A program made the translations under genes and the position numbers. Below are positions 35,932 to 43,614 of a DNA stretch of 64,000 nucleotides, piece by piece (within the stretch, counting starts at the first letter, position 1; each line of letters starts with the position of its first letter). The notes under the pieces were generated by a model. The model saw nothing but the letters and a program-made list of their open reading frames with translations, was not told the DNA's origin and searched no databases. This DNA is from Hyphomicrobiales bacterium. GTDB lineage: Bacteria > Pseudomonadota > Alphaproteobacteria > Rhizobiales > Rhizobiaceae. The DNA lies in NCBI GenBank assembly GCA_900466605.1, contig UBMU01000036.1, forward strand, positions 62,001 to 126,000, read 5' to 3'.

Positions 35932-35947
35932 ATGGCGATGTGAGGAA

Positions 35948-35978
35948 GGTCGGTGCGGTTTCGCCCCGGCCTTTTTTG
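35948..35978 (+). terminator. intrinsic terminator
   Basis: Stem GGTCGG / CCGGCC with an inner GCG/CGC extension, followed by six T residues. Sequence and layout are close to the cspA terminator at 17889-17913. It ends a transcript with no obvious annotated gene upstream on this strand. Confidence 0.8.
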
Positions 35979-36164
35979 TTGGCTGCGCCACCGGTTGAGA
36001 ACTTGCTTTAAACACAATGGCGGCCCAGCCTGCCTAATCGAGTTTGCTAGTCGAGCTTCGTTTCGCGCCGGTTGGCGTCAAGCAGACCTTTTCTCTCAAA
36101 ATCGATCTTTGTCTTCCGGGCTACGTCCGGCAGCGATCACTCTTGCAACGAAAAGGAACCAAAA

Positions 36165-36329
36165 ATGAGCAAAACCGATGCAGCTGAGATTCAGCGCAGA
36201 ACAGAACGCCTGGTCGCAAATACGAGTGGCGGAGGCCACTTGGGAGGGACCAATTTCGGCCAGGGCCCTGACGCCAAGACGGCAGGTGGAGCAGGCGGAA
36301 AATCTCGCCCAGGCGGCGGTCGGAAGTAG
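36165..36329 (+). CDS. small glycine-rich hydrophilic protein
   Basis: A 54-residue protein: a charged N-terminal half (MSKTDAAEIQRRTERLVANT) and a Gly-rich half (SGGGHLGGTNFGQGPDAKTAGGAGG) with basic end RPGGGRK. It is likely disordered, similar in feel to stress-related hydrophilins. AAGGA precedes the ATG by 7 bases. Too short for most gene callers; supported by the ribosome binding site and clean ends. Confidence 0.6.
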   Translation: MSKTDAAEIQRRTERLVANTSGGGHLGGTNFGQGPDAKTAGGAGGKSRPGGGRK

Positions 36330-36346
36330 TCTTCCACTTTGAAGAG

Positions 36347-36368
36347 GCCCGCCGCCAACGCGGCGGGC
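36347..36368. terminator. hairpin between convergent small genes
   Basis: Nine-base arms GCCCGCCGC and GCGGCGGGC with loop CAAC, located between the stops at 36329 (plus) and 36406 (minus). It may serve both directions; no T-run on either side. Confidence 0.5.
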
Positions 36369-36405
36369 AACAACTATTGGTGCAGGGTGATCAGCGTGCT
36401 CAAAC

Positions 36406-36693
36406 TTACTTGTTTTTGAGCAGCCACACCTTCCCGGCCATCGTGATCCCGTAGACATCCTGCGAGCTGTCGTCATTCAGATGACGCCTCTCCAGAAAGC
36501 CCGGCTCCTGCAACTCGCCCAAGGTCTTGGCGGTCACGGATTTCACTTTCTGAGGTCGCTCCTTCCAGCGGTCGGATTTCGCATAGGTCACTGTCGCGTT
36601 CTGATGCGTCCATTTATTTGCTGGCTGTGGATATAGATCTCCATCCCGAGCGAGTTTCAGTGCGGCGATCTGGGACGGGGTAAGCTCAACCAT
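36406..36693 (-). CDS. small hypothetical protein, possibly winged-helix-like
   Basis: A 95-residue protein. LTPSQIAALKLARDGDLYP looks like the first helix of a marker-type winged helix. VTAKTLGELQEPGFLERRHLN and DVYGITMAGKVWLLKNK resemble the recognition helix plus the wing/final strand that carry a Leu-x-x-x-Gly pattern (LTPxG-like) in MarR or PadR folds. DNA binding is inference from this pattern. AAAGG lies 13 bases upstream of the start. Located directly downstream of the tRNA-Thr on the same strand. Confidence 0.62.
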   Translation of the reverse strand: MVELTPSQIAALKLARDGDLYPQPANKWTHQNATVTYAKSDRWKERPQKVKSVTAKTLGELQEPGFLERRHLNDDSSQDVYGITMAGKVWLLKNK

Positions 36694-36853
36694 GTTTGGA
36701 AAACCTTTGTTGGTATTCTCTTTTAAAAGAACGTGACAGATTTTGCACGGATTTGCCGTGCAATTCGTGTTCTGTTCTGCGAATTCATGTCGTTTCGCGC
36801 AGGATCTCAGGCACCAACAACCCAGTTTTCAGTTTGATTTTATTGTAGAAAAC

Positions 36854-36928
36854 TGGTGCTGCCGAGTGGGATTGAACCACCGACCTCACCCTTACCAAGG
36901 GTGTGCTCTACCACTGAGCTACGGCAGC
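36854..36928 (-). tRNA. tRNA-Thr (GGT)
   Basis: Minus strand, 75 bases including an encoded CCA. Acceptor arms GCTGCCG and CGGCAGC pair perfectly. The D arm has AGCTCAGTGGTAGAGC, the anticodon loop CTTGGTA carries GGT, and the T arm has GGTTCAATCC. Reads ACC/ACU threonine codons. Confidence 0.97.
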
Positions 36929-36976
36929 AAGGACCAGACGCGCAACCGAACCGGCTGCATTGCGTGAACGGGGGGC

Positions 36977-37005
36977 CTATTGCCACAGCTTCATGATAAG
37001 CGCAA
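36977..37005 (-). promoter_or_regulatory. candidate tRNA-Thr promoter
   Basis: On the minus strand TTGCGC (37005-37000) and CAATAG (36982-36977) are 17 bases apart, about 50 bases before the tRNA. The -10 box is a weak match. Confidence 0.3.
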
Positions 37006-37080
37006 GCCGCAATTTCCATCTTTGTAGAGATTGAGGGCGGACCACTTTTGAATTGGCGCAAATTCGGGTAAGGCTGCGGC

Positions 37081-37275
37081 ATGACCGAGAACACCGAAAA
37101 AGGCCAGAATAGCCGCAAAGCGGCGATCGAGCGCCAGGCAGAGCTGCGCCGCGAGCGTGCTGCCGAGAAACTTCGCGAGAATTTGTCCCGCCGCAAACAG
37201 CAGACCCGTGCGCGCCGTTCGGGGCAGGCAGATGAGACGAATGGCCTGCCTGCCGCAAAAATGGACGAATCGTAA
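37081..37275 (+). CDS. small basic conserved hypothetical upstream of murA
   Basis: A 64-residue protein dominated by Arg, Glu, Lys and Ala (AAIERQAELRRERAAEKLRENLSRRKQQTRARR), predicted as one long charged helix or coiled coil with disordered ends. Similar small genes sit before murA in other rhizobia in my recollection. A weak AAGG lies about 10 bases upstream. It may contact RNA or ribosomes given its charge; that is speculation. Confidence 0.7.
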   Translation: MTENTEKGQNSRKAAIERQAELRRERAAEKLRENLSRRKQQTRARRSGQADETNGLPAAKMDES

Positions 37276-37378
37276 TGTTCCGTTCACGGCGAATTGAAGC
37301 CCCCGCTAATTTCGTCTAAACACCCGCATCTTTTTCCAGACAGCCTTTCAGAAAGGCGGGCATCGCCCGTAAGCGCAC

Positions 37379-38671
37379 ATGGATCGTATTAGAATTGTCG
37401 GCGGTAATGAGCTTAACGGCATCATTCCGATTTCCGGCGCCAAGAATGCCGCCCTGCCGCTGATGATCGCCTCGCTGCTTACCAGCGATACACTGACGCT
37501 CGAAAACGTGCCGCATCTGGCCGACGTCGAGCTTCTGATGCGCATCCTCGGCAATCATGGCGTCGACGTTGCCGTCAACGGCCGCCGCGAGCGCCAGGAA
37601 GACGCCTACTCGCGCACCATCCACTTCACCTGCCGCACCATCGTCGATACTACCGCTCCCTACGAACTGGTGTCCAAGATGCGCGCCTCCTTTTGGGTCA
37701 TCGGCCCGCTGCTGGCCCGCGAAGGCCAGTGCCGCGTCTCGCTGCCGGGCGGCTGCGCCATCGGCACGCGTCCGGTCGACCTCTTCCTCGATGGCCTGAC
37801 TGCGCTCGGCGCAAACCTCGAGATCGACAGCGGCTACATCAATGCGACGGCACCGAAGGGCGGCCTGATCGGCGCCCGCTACACCTTCCCGAAGGTATCG
37901 GTCGGCGCGACCCATGTCATGATGATGGCGGCAACACTTGCCCGCGGCACGACCGTGATCGGCAACGCCGCCCGCGAGCCTGAGGTCGTCGATCTTGCCA
38001 ACTGCCTGATCGCAATGGGTGCAAAGATTTCCGGCGCCGGCACCGGCACGATCACGATCGAGGGTGTCACCTCGCTTTCAGGCGCGCGTCACCGCGTCCT
38101 GCCTGATCGCATCGAGACCGGCACCTACGCCATGGCCGTTGCCATGGCCGGCGGCGATGTCACGCTTGAAAATACCGATACCGCGCTCCTCGACACGGCG
38201 CTCGAAACGCTCCGTCGTGCCGGCGCTGAGATTTCGCAGACCAACAATGGCATGCGCATCCGCCGCAATGGCGCCGGCATCAAGCCGGTCGATATCGTCA
38301 CCGATCCTTTCCCGGGCTTCCCGACCGACCTCCAGGCGCAGTTCATGGCGCTGATGACGCGCTCGACCGGCATCTCGCATGTCACCGAGACGATCTTCGA
38401 AAACCGCTTCATGCACGTGCAGGAACTGGCGCGTCTCGGCGCGAAGATCTCGTTGTCGGGCCAGACGGCGAAGATCGAAGGCGTTCCGCGACTCAAGGGT
38501 GCGCCAGTCATGGCGACCGATCTGCGCGCTTCCGTTTCGCTCGTCATCGCCGGTCTTGCTGCCGAAGGCGAAACGATGGTTTCGCGCGTCTATCACCTCG
38601 ATCGCGGCTTCGAGCGTCTGGAAGAAAAGCTCACGCGCTGCGGCGCCATCGTCGAGCGCGTCAGCGAGTAG
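37379..38671 (+). CDS. murA: UDP-N-acetylglucosamine 1-carboxyvinyltransferase
   Basis: A 430-residue EPT-family enzyme catalysing the first committed step of peptidoglycan synthesis, transfer of enolpyruvate from PEP to UDP-GlcNAc. The N-terminal GGNELNGIIPISGAKNAALPLM binds substrate with Lys22. The catalytic Cys is Cys126 in LPGGCAIGTRPVDLFLDGL, so fosfomycin sensitivity is expected. TDPFPGFPTDLQAQ and FENRFMHVQEL are further family signatures. Length is normal. It heads the core gene block up to tRNA-Phe; two or three hairpins separate it from the next gene. Confidence 0.97.
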   Translation: MDRIRIVGGNELNGIIPISGAKNAALPLMIASLLTSDTLTLENVPHLADVELLMRILGNHGVDVAVNGRRERQEDAYSRTIHFTCRTIVDTTAPYELVSKMRASFWVIGPLLAREGQCRVSLPGGCAIGTRPVDLFLDGLTALGANLEIDSGYINATAPKGGLIGARYTFPKVSVGATHVMMMAATLARGTTVIGNAAREPEVVDLANCLIAMGAKISGAGTGTITIEGVTSLSGARHRVLPDRIETGTYAMAVAMAGGDVTLENTDTALLDTALETLRRAGAEISQTNNGMRIRRNGAGIKPVDIVTDPFPGFPTDLQAQFMALMTRSTGISHVTETIFENRFMHVQELARLGAKISLSGQTAKIEGVPRLKGAPVMATDLRASVSLVIAGLAAEGETMVSRVYHLDRGFERLEEKLTRCGAIVERVSE

Positions 38672-38672
38672 T

Positions 38673-38696
38673 CAAAGGGCATCACCTCGCCCTTTG
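38673..38696 (+). terminator. hairpin just after murA
   Basis: Arms CAAAGGGC and GCCCTTTG with an 8-base loop, starting one base after the murA stop. The 3' arm ends in TTTG but there is no longer T-run. A possible terminator or attenuator for the following genes. Confidence 0.5.
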
Positions 38697-38704
38697 TCGA
38701 GCGT

Positions 38705-38734
38705 ACGCATTGCGTATCCGGTTGCGCAATGCGT
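38705..38734 (+). repeat. second hairpin between murA and the DUF2948 gene
   Basis: Perfect 10-base arms ACGCATTGCG and CGCAATGCGT with a 10-base loop. A third hairpin, GCATCGCC/GGCGATGC with a 5-base loop, lies at 38762-38782, near the downstream start codon. Confidence 0.5.
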
Positions 38735-38805
38735 TGTCGCGCCTTATGTCCGTTGTCTGACGCATCGCCATTCCGGCGATGCATTGGCGATGGGGTATTG
38801 CCTGC

Positions 38806-39243
38806 ATGACTGATCTGAAGCTCGTTGCGCTCGATAGCGAGGATCTTGCCGTCGTCTCCGCGCATTTGCAGGATAGCGTCTTCAAGATTGCCGATATCGC
38901 CTGGTCGCCGCGTGAGGGTCAGTTCTCGATCGCCGTCAACCGCTTCGTGTGGGAGGACGTCAGCAAGAAGCGCAAGGGTTTTGAACGCCGCCGCACAGCT
39001 GTCGTCTTCAAGCGAGTGCTTGCGGTACGCTCGACCGGTATTGATCGCACGAACCGCGACGAAGTGCTTTCGCTGCTCGCCATCCGCTTCGAGCAGAAGG
39101 GTGAGGGGCCGGAAGGCTCGGTCGAGCTTTCGCTATCGGGCACGGCAACGATTGCACTGGATGTCGAATGCATCGAGGTTCAGCTTGCGGATATCGGCGG
39201 AGCGTGGGAAACCGCATCCAAGCCGCGTCATCCCGGCGCCTGA
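38806..39243 (+). CDS. DUF2948 family protein
   Basis: A 145-residue protein with the DUF2948 pattern: LKLVALDSEDLAVVSAHLQDSVFKIADIAWSP, then FSIAVNRFVWED and a C-terminal IALDVECIEVQLADIGGAW. It lies upstream of hisD in many Rhizobiales. Function unknown. The start at 38806 is chosen for family fit; the ribosome binding site is weak (TGGGG). A hairpin just upstream of the start could limit translation. Confidence 0.85.
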   Translation: MTDLKLVALDSEDLAVVSAHLQDSVFKIADIAWSPREGQFSIAVNRFVWEDVSKKRKGFERRRTAVVFKRVLAVRSTGIDRTNRDEVLSLLAIRFEQKGEGPEGSVELSLSGTATIALDVECIEVQLADIGGAWETASKPRHPGA

Positions 39244-39279
39244 GATCTCGTTCGTCTGTTATCGGAGAGGAATATCGCA

Positions 39280-40578
39280 TTGGCAATCTGGCTGGATCAG
39301 GCATCCGAAGACTTTGAGCAGCGTTTTGCCGCCTTCCTGACGACCAAGCGCGAGGTCTCCGAAGATGTGAATGCGGTCGTTCGCACCATCATCGATGACG
39401 TCAGGGCGCGCGGTGACATCGCACTTGCCGAATATTCGAAGAAGTTCGACGGCATCGATTTTGCCGTGACGCCGATGCGTGTCACCGAGGCTGAGATCGA
39501 CGCTGCCATTGAGGCGGTTCCATCAGAAGTTCTGGGCGCGTTGAAGGTCGCTGCCGTGCGTATAGAATCGCATCACCGCCGCCAGCTGCCGAAGGACGAT
39601 CTCTACGAGGACGACATGGGTGTCAGCCTCGGCTCGCGCTGGACGGCGATCGAGGCAGTCGGCCTCTATGTGCCGGGTGGCACGGCGAGCTATCCGAGTT
39701 CGGTGCTGATGAATGCCGTGCCGGCGAAGGTCGCCGGCGTCGACCGCATCGTCATTGCGGTTCCCGCAACCGGCGGCACGGTGAACCCTGCCGTGCTTGC
39801 TGCCGCCAAGCTTGCGGGCGTCACCGAGATCTACCGGATCGGCGGTGCGCAAGCCATCGCCGCGCTTGCCTATGGTACCGAGACCATCGCGCCCGTCGCC
39901 AAGATCACCGGCCCGGGCAATGCCTATGTCGCGGCCGCAAAGCGCCATGTCTTCGGCACTGTGGGTATCGACATGATTGCCGGACCCTCGGAAGTGCTGG
40001 TGATTGCGGACAAGGATAACAACCCGGATTGGGTGGCCGCCGACCTTCTCGCCCAGGCTGAGCATGATGCCAGCGCGCAAGCGATCCTCGCGACCGACGA
40101 CCGTGCATTCGGGCTGGCGGTCGAAGCCGCTGTCGAGCGGCAACTGAAAACCCTCAATCGCGCCGAGACGGCTGCCGCAAGCTGGAGGGACTTTGGGGCG
40201 ATCATTCTCGTGAAGTCCGTGGAGGACGCCATTCCGCTGGCAAACCGGATTGCGCCGGAACACCTGGAGCTTGCCGTTGCCGATCCGGACGCGTTCCTGC
40301 CTCGTATCCGCAATGCGGGTGCGATCTTCCTTGGAGCCCACACGCCTGAAGTGATCGGGGACTATGTAGGCGGTTCGAACCACGTTCTGCCGACAGCGCG
40401 CTCCGCGCGGTTTTCCTCCGGTCTTTCCGTGCTCGATTTCGTCAAGCGCACCTCGATCCTGCGCCTCGGACCTGAGCAGCTTCGCACGCTCGGCCCTGCC
40501 GCCATTGCACTCGCCGTGTCCGAAGGGCTGGACGCGCATGCGCGATCGGTTGCGATCCGCCTCAATCTGGAAAGGTGA
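39280..40578 (+). CDS. hisD: histidinol dehydrogenase
   Basis: A 432-residue zinc enzyme that oxidises L-histidinol to L-histidine in two NAD-dependent steps. Visible are YVPGGTASYPSSVLMNAVPAKVAGV, KITGPGNAYVAAAKRHVFGTVGIDMIAGPSEVLVIAD, the zinc/base residues in QAEHDASAQAIL, and the GGSNHVLPT substrate loop. The start is TTG at 39280 with GGAGAGG upstream; a TTG start may lower translation. It is encoded away from the other his genes, as common in rhizobia, and couples to the UPF0262 gene 3 bases downstream. Confidence 0.96.
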   Translation: MAIWLDQASEDFEQRFAAFLTTKREVSEDVNAVVRTIIDDVRARGDIALAEYSKKFDGIDFAVTPMRVTEAEIDAAIEAVPSEVLGALKVAAVRIESHHRRQLPKDDLYEDDMGVSLGSRWTAIEAVGLYVPGGTASYPSSVLMNAVPAKVAGVDRIVIAVPATGGTVNPAVLAAAKLAGVTEIYRIGGAQAIAALAYGTETIAPVAKITGPGNAYVAAAKRHVFGTVGIDMIAGPSEVLVIADKDNNPDWVAADLLAQAEHDASAQAILATDDRAFGLAVEAAVERQLKTLNRAETAAASWRDFGAIILVKSVEDAIPLANRIAPEHLELAVADPDAFLPRIRNAGAIFLGAHTPEVIGDYVGGSNHVLPTARSARFSSGLSVLDFVKRTSILRLGPEQLRTLGPAAIALAVSEGLDAHARSVAIRLNLER

Positions 40579-40581
40579 GAG

Positions 40582-41055
40582 ATGGCTTCGGGCGAATTCC
40601 GGCTTTGCGACGTCGTCCTTGACGACACAATCGGCCGAGCGACGCCCGACGTCGAGCACGAGCGCGCTGTTGCCATTTTCGATCTTGTCGAGGAAAACAG
40701 CTTTACGCCCGTTGGCCATTCCGGCGGCCCGTATCGGCTGAACATCTCGCTGGTCGATTCCAAGCTGGTTTTCGCGATCACGACCGAGGATGGTGCGGCC
40801 GTCGCGACCCACATCCTTTCGCTGACCCCTTTTCGCCGCATTGTGAAGGATTACTTCCTGATCTGCGAAAGCTACTACGAGGCCATCCGCTCGGCCTCTC
40901 CAAGTCGCATCGAGGCGATCGATATGGGGCGGCGCGGCATCCACAATGAGGGCTCGCAGACTCTGAGGGACCGGCTGAACGGCAAGATCGAGGTCGATTT
41001 CGACACCGCCCGCCGGCTGTTCACGCTGGTCTGCGTGCTCTACTGGCGCGGCTGA
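40582..41055 (+). CDS. UPF0262 family protein
   Basis: A 157-residue protein of UPF0262, restricted to alphaproteobacteria. It starts FRLCDVVLDDTIGRATPDVEHERAVAIFDL and contains SLTPFRRIVKDYFLICESYYEAIR and AIDMGRRGIHNEGS near the C terminus. The function is not established; its constant position between hisD and a phosphatase suggests co-expression. It starts 3 bases after the hisD stop with GGTGAGAG as ribosome binding site. Confidence 0.9.
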   Translation: MASGEFRLCDVVLDDTIGRATPDVEHERAVAIFDLVEENSFTPVGHSGGPYRLNISLVDSKLVFAITTEDGAAVATHILSLTPFRRIVKDYFLICESYYEAIRSASPSRIEAIDMGRRGIHNEGSQTLRDRLNGKIEVDFDTARRLFTLVCVLYWRG

Positions 41056-41060
41056 CGTCG

Positions 41061-41537
41061 ATGGAAACGCCGGTCGAGCCAGGCGAAGGAAAGAGGCCGG
41101 GCGCCATTCTGTTCATGTGCGGCATGAATTGCATCCGCTCTCCTATGGCCGAGGTGATCGCCCGCAGTATGCTGCCGGCAAATGTCTACATCAGGTCCGC
41201 CGGCGTCCGCACGGGCGAGCGGGACCCCTTCGTCGACGTTGCAATGGAAGAGATCGGCCTGTCTCTCGGTCGTCACCATCCGCACACGCTCGAGGAACTT
41301 GAGGACGACTACTTCGATCTGATCATCACGCTCTCGCCGCAGGCGCACCATGCCGCGCTGGAGCTGACCCGGTCGAACGCCATCGAAGTCGTCTATTGGC
41401 CGACTATGGATCCGACCGTCGTCCAGGGCACGCGCGAGCAGATTCTGGACAGCTATCGAGAGGTCCGCGATCATCTGACCGAACTGATCGAGAGCCGGCT
41501 GGTCAGAAGAAACAACACCGTCGCGCAGTCGGCGTGA
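41061..41537 (+). CDS. low-molecular-weight protein tyrosine phosphatase family protein
   Basis: A 158-residue protein with the phosphatase loop CGMNCIRS (C-x5-R-S, nucleophile Cys near residue 20) and the fold of LMW-PTP/arsenate reductases. VVYWPTMDP near residue 113 provides the general acid Asp. The P-loop holds a second Cys next to the catalytic one, as in arsenate reductases, so dephosphorylation of Tyr or arsenate reduction are both possible. Overlapping operon context with hisD suggests a housekeeping role. It lies 5 bases after UPF0262. Confidence 0.88.
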   Translation: METPVEPGEGKRPGAILFMCGMNCIRSPMAEVIARSMLPANVYIRSAGVRTGERDPFVDVAMEEIGLSLGRHHPHTLEELEDDYFDLIITLSPQAHHAALELTRSNAIEVVYWPTMDPTVVQGTREQILDSYREVRDHLTELIESRLVRRNNTVAQSA

Positions 41538-41654
41538 AACAAATGACAGAAACGCGATCAATTAGGTTCACAAACCCCCGTTGATTGTGTAGTTTCCGCG
41601 CAAATTTGGGGCGGCTGCCGCCGTCATCTCAACCGACAGGAAGAAAACCACTAT

Positions 41655-41873
41655 ATGCCTAAAGAAGAAGTCCTCGAATTTCCGGGTATCGTGACCGAGC
41701 TTCTGCCGAACGCGACGTTCCGCGTAAAGCTCGAAAACGAACACGAGATCATCGCCCACACCGCTGGCCGCATGCGCAAGAACCGCATCCGCGTTCTGGC
41801 AGGCGACAAGGTTCTCGTTGAAATGACCCCCTACGACCTGACCAAGGGCCGCATCACCTACCGCTTCAAGTAG
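41655..41873 (+). CDS. infA: translation initiation factor IF-1
   Basis: A 72-residue S1/OB-fold protein with MPKEEVLEFPGIVTELLPNATFRVKLENEHEIIAHTAGRMRKNRIRVLAGDKVLVEMTPYDLTKGRITYRFK features at normal length; the RMRKNRIRVLAGD and GRITYR segments are diagnostic. It binds the 30S A-site and stimulates IF2 and IF3. The 117 bases upstream hold no other gene and likely its own promoter. Good conservation makes this a confident call. Confidence 0.97.
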   Translation: MPKEEVLEFPGIVTELLPNATFRVKLENEHEIIAHTAGRMRKNRIRVLAGDKVLVEMTPYDLTKGRITYRFK

Positions 41874-41930
41874 GCCTGGTATCAAAGGCTCGCGAGGCTT
41901 TTATCTCCGTCTTCCGGTGGTCGAGGTTCC

Positions 41931-42551
41931 ATGGCGCTGAAATACAAGCTCATTCTGGCTTCCGGCTCCCCCCGCCGCGTCGATCTGCTCAATCAGGCAG
42001 GGATCGAGCCTTCGCGTCTCATGCCGATGGATATCGATGAGACGCCGAAGAAGTCTGAGCACCCGCGCTCGCTGGCACGGCGCCTGTCGACGGAAAAGGC
42101 CGAGGCTGCGTTTGCCGCCATCAAGGGCGACATGACTTGGAAGGGCAGCTACATCCTGGCTGCCGATACCGTCGTTGCCGTTGGTCGCCGCATCCTGGGA
42201 AAAGCCGAATTCGCGGATGAAGCCTCTGCCTCGCTGCATCTCCTCTCTGGTCGCAGCCATTGGGTCTACACCGGCGTCTGCCTGGTGACGCCCGACCGCA
42301 AGGTCCGCCAGAAGATTGTCGAGACCAAGGTTCGCTTCAAGCGCCTTTCCGGTTTCGAGATCGAGAACTACCTTGCATCAGGGCAGTGGCGCGGCAAGGC
42401 CGGCGCCTACGGCATCCAGGGCCTGGCCGGTACGTTCGTGCAGAAGATGGTTGGCTCCTACACCAATGTTGTCGGTCTGCCGCTGTATGAAACCATCCTT
42501 CTGCTGACCGGTGAAGGCTTTGACGTGCACAGCCGGTGGCCCGAGGGCTGA
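41931..42551 (+). CDS. maf: Maf-like nucleoside triphosphate pyrophosphatase
   Basis: A 206-residue Maf protein with the N-terminal signature LILASGSPRRVDLLNQAGI, the catalytic AADTVVAVGRRILGKAE and the C-terminal GKAGAYGIQGLAGTFVQKMVGSYTNVVGLPL. These enzymes hydrolyse modified or canonical NTPs to NMP and pyrophosphate and affect septum formation. The position between infA and yacG is conserved in Rhizobiales. The start at 41931 is the first ATG before the family signature. Confidence 0.94.
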   Translation: MALKYKLILASGSPRRVDLLNQAGIEPSRLMPMDIDETPKKSEHPRSLARRLSTEKAEAAFAAIKGDMTWKGSYILAADTVVAVGRRILGKAEFADEASASLHLLSGRSHWVYTGVCLVTPDRKVRQKIVETKVRFKRLSGFEIENYLASGQWRGKAGAYGIQGLAGTFVQKMVGSYTNVVGLPLYETILLLTGEGFDVHSRWPEG

Positions 42552-42569
42552 TCCTCGAAGGGACCGCTG

Positions 42570-42776
42570 ATGTCTGACGAAAACAAAACTGCCAAGGTCG
42601 AACCGCTGCGCAAGATGCGGCCGTGCCCGGAGTGCGGAAAGCCATCCCACCGCGAACACTATCCGTTTTGCTCGAACCGCTGCCGTGAGCTCGATCTTTC
42701 GCGCTGGCTCTCCGGCTTGTACGCCATTCCCGTTGCCGACGACGAGATGAAGGCGGACTACAAGGACGAGGAATAA
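42570..42776 (+). CDS. yacG: DNA gyrase inhibitor YacG
   Basis: A 68-residue zinc protein with CPECGKPSHREHYPFCSNRC, where four Cys form one zinc site, followed by the conserved ELDLSRWLSGLYAIP helix that contacts GyrB in the characterised homologue. Normal length. GAAGGGA lies 7 bases before the ATG. Follows maf by 18 bases and is probably co-transcribed. Confidence 0.95.
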   Translation: MSDENKTAKVEPLRKMRPCPECGKPSHREHYPFCSNRCRELDLSRWLSGLYAIPVADDEMKADYKDEE

Positions 42777-42863
42777 GCCGCCTTTTTCCACGGGCGAAGC
42801 CATTCAATTCATTGATGAATACTGAAAATTGAAAGGCTTCTCAAAAAACTGTCATTTTGGCGC

Positions 42864-42891
42864 TTGCCATGTCCGGACAAGATGCTATAAC
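42864..42891 (+). promoter_or_regulatory. tRNA-Phe promoter
   Basis: TTGCCA (42864-42869) and TATAAC (42886-42891) with a 16-base spacer, about 70 bases before the tRNA. A GC-rich segment follows the -10 box, as in stringently controlled stable RNA promoters. Confidence 0.6.
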
Positions 42892-42962
42892 CCCGCTCGC
42901 TTCCGGGGGCGAACCAAGGCCCTCTGTTCTTTCTCAGGGAAGAATGTCCGCGAAGCGGGTTA

Positions 42963-43038
42963 GCCCAGATAGCTCAGTTGGTAGAGCAGCGGATTGAAAA
43001 TCCGCGTGTCGCTGGTTCGATTCCGGCTCTGGGCACCA
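42963..43038 (+). tRNA. tRNA-Phe (GAA)
   Basis: Seventy-six bases including encoded CCA. Acceptor arms GCCCAGA/TCTGGGC, D arm AGCTCAGTTGGTAGAGC, anticodon loop ATTGAAAAT with GAA, and T arm GGTTCGATTCC all fit. Confidence 0.98.
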
Positions 43039-43230
43039 CTCTCCACGAATTCACAGCAGCAAACATTTGTTCTGTTCAGTGGAAGCACTGAAGCATCTGG
43101 TCTCTCCAGACCGCGAGCGATGAGTGTCATAGCCCGTGCCTCCTAGCCGAACAACTCAACAATCGTCGCTTGTCCACCCGGGCAGGATGCCTAACCGCCG
43201 GGCGCCTTGACGGAATCGGAGCGAGCGCCC

Positions 43231-43407
43231 TCAGTAACTGCAGCCCCGACCATTGCGGGGCTTGAAGCCGCCGGCACAGGCCGGATTCGAGGTGTCTCCT
43301 CGTGCGTAGTTGGGCGCTGTGCCCGTTGCTGCCGTGATGCTCGTGCACGACGAAAGAAGCACGCCGACGAATGCTCCAGTCGCAATCATTGTCAGAAGTC
43401 TGGTCAT
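43231..43407 (-). CDS. small predicted lipoprotein
   Basis: A 58-residue protein with a lipoprotein signal MTRLLTMIATGAFVGVLLSSC (lipobox LSSC). The mature part of ~38 residues has two further Cys, NPACAGGF and RGCSY, that could pair. AAAGG lies 8 bases before the start at 43407; a start three codons earlier is less well placed. No function known. Confidence 0.7.
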   Translation of the reverse strand: MTRLLTMIATGAFVGVLLSSCTSITAATGTAPNYARGDTSNPACAGGFKPRNGRGCSY

Positions 43408-43614
43408 TTGAGTCACCTTTGGGAAACGGTAAGGCTAGTCCCAAGGTACAATCTGCCAAACAGCAGGGAACCTATACATAGGTGTGGCGAGGCCAGCGTC
43501 GCTGGACAGGCCCTAGGGTCGGGATCGGAGGCCAGACCAATTTGCGAGCGTGACAGATACTACCTGAGGCCCTTTCCTGGCTAGAAGGTTGGCTACCGAG
43601 CCCGAACGGGGGCA

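Larger units (their letters stand above)
35633..36164. other. mostly non-coding stretch with a short frame and a terminator
   Basis: About 530 bases without a confident gene. Bases 35750-35790 are strongly AT-rich and may be a promoter. A 38-codon frame (35815-35931) ends 16 bases before an intrinsic terminator at 35948. The remainder up to 36164 shows only the leader of the small gene at 36165. Confidence 0.4.

Noticed and set aside
39523..40944. 473-codon minus-strand frame opposite hisD and UPF0262
   Set aside because: Antisense to two conserved genes with clear catalytic motifs; no ribosome binding site or domain.
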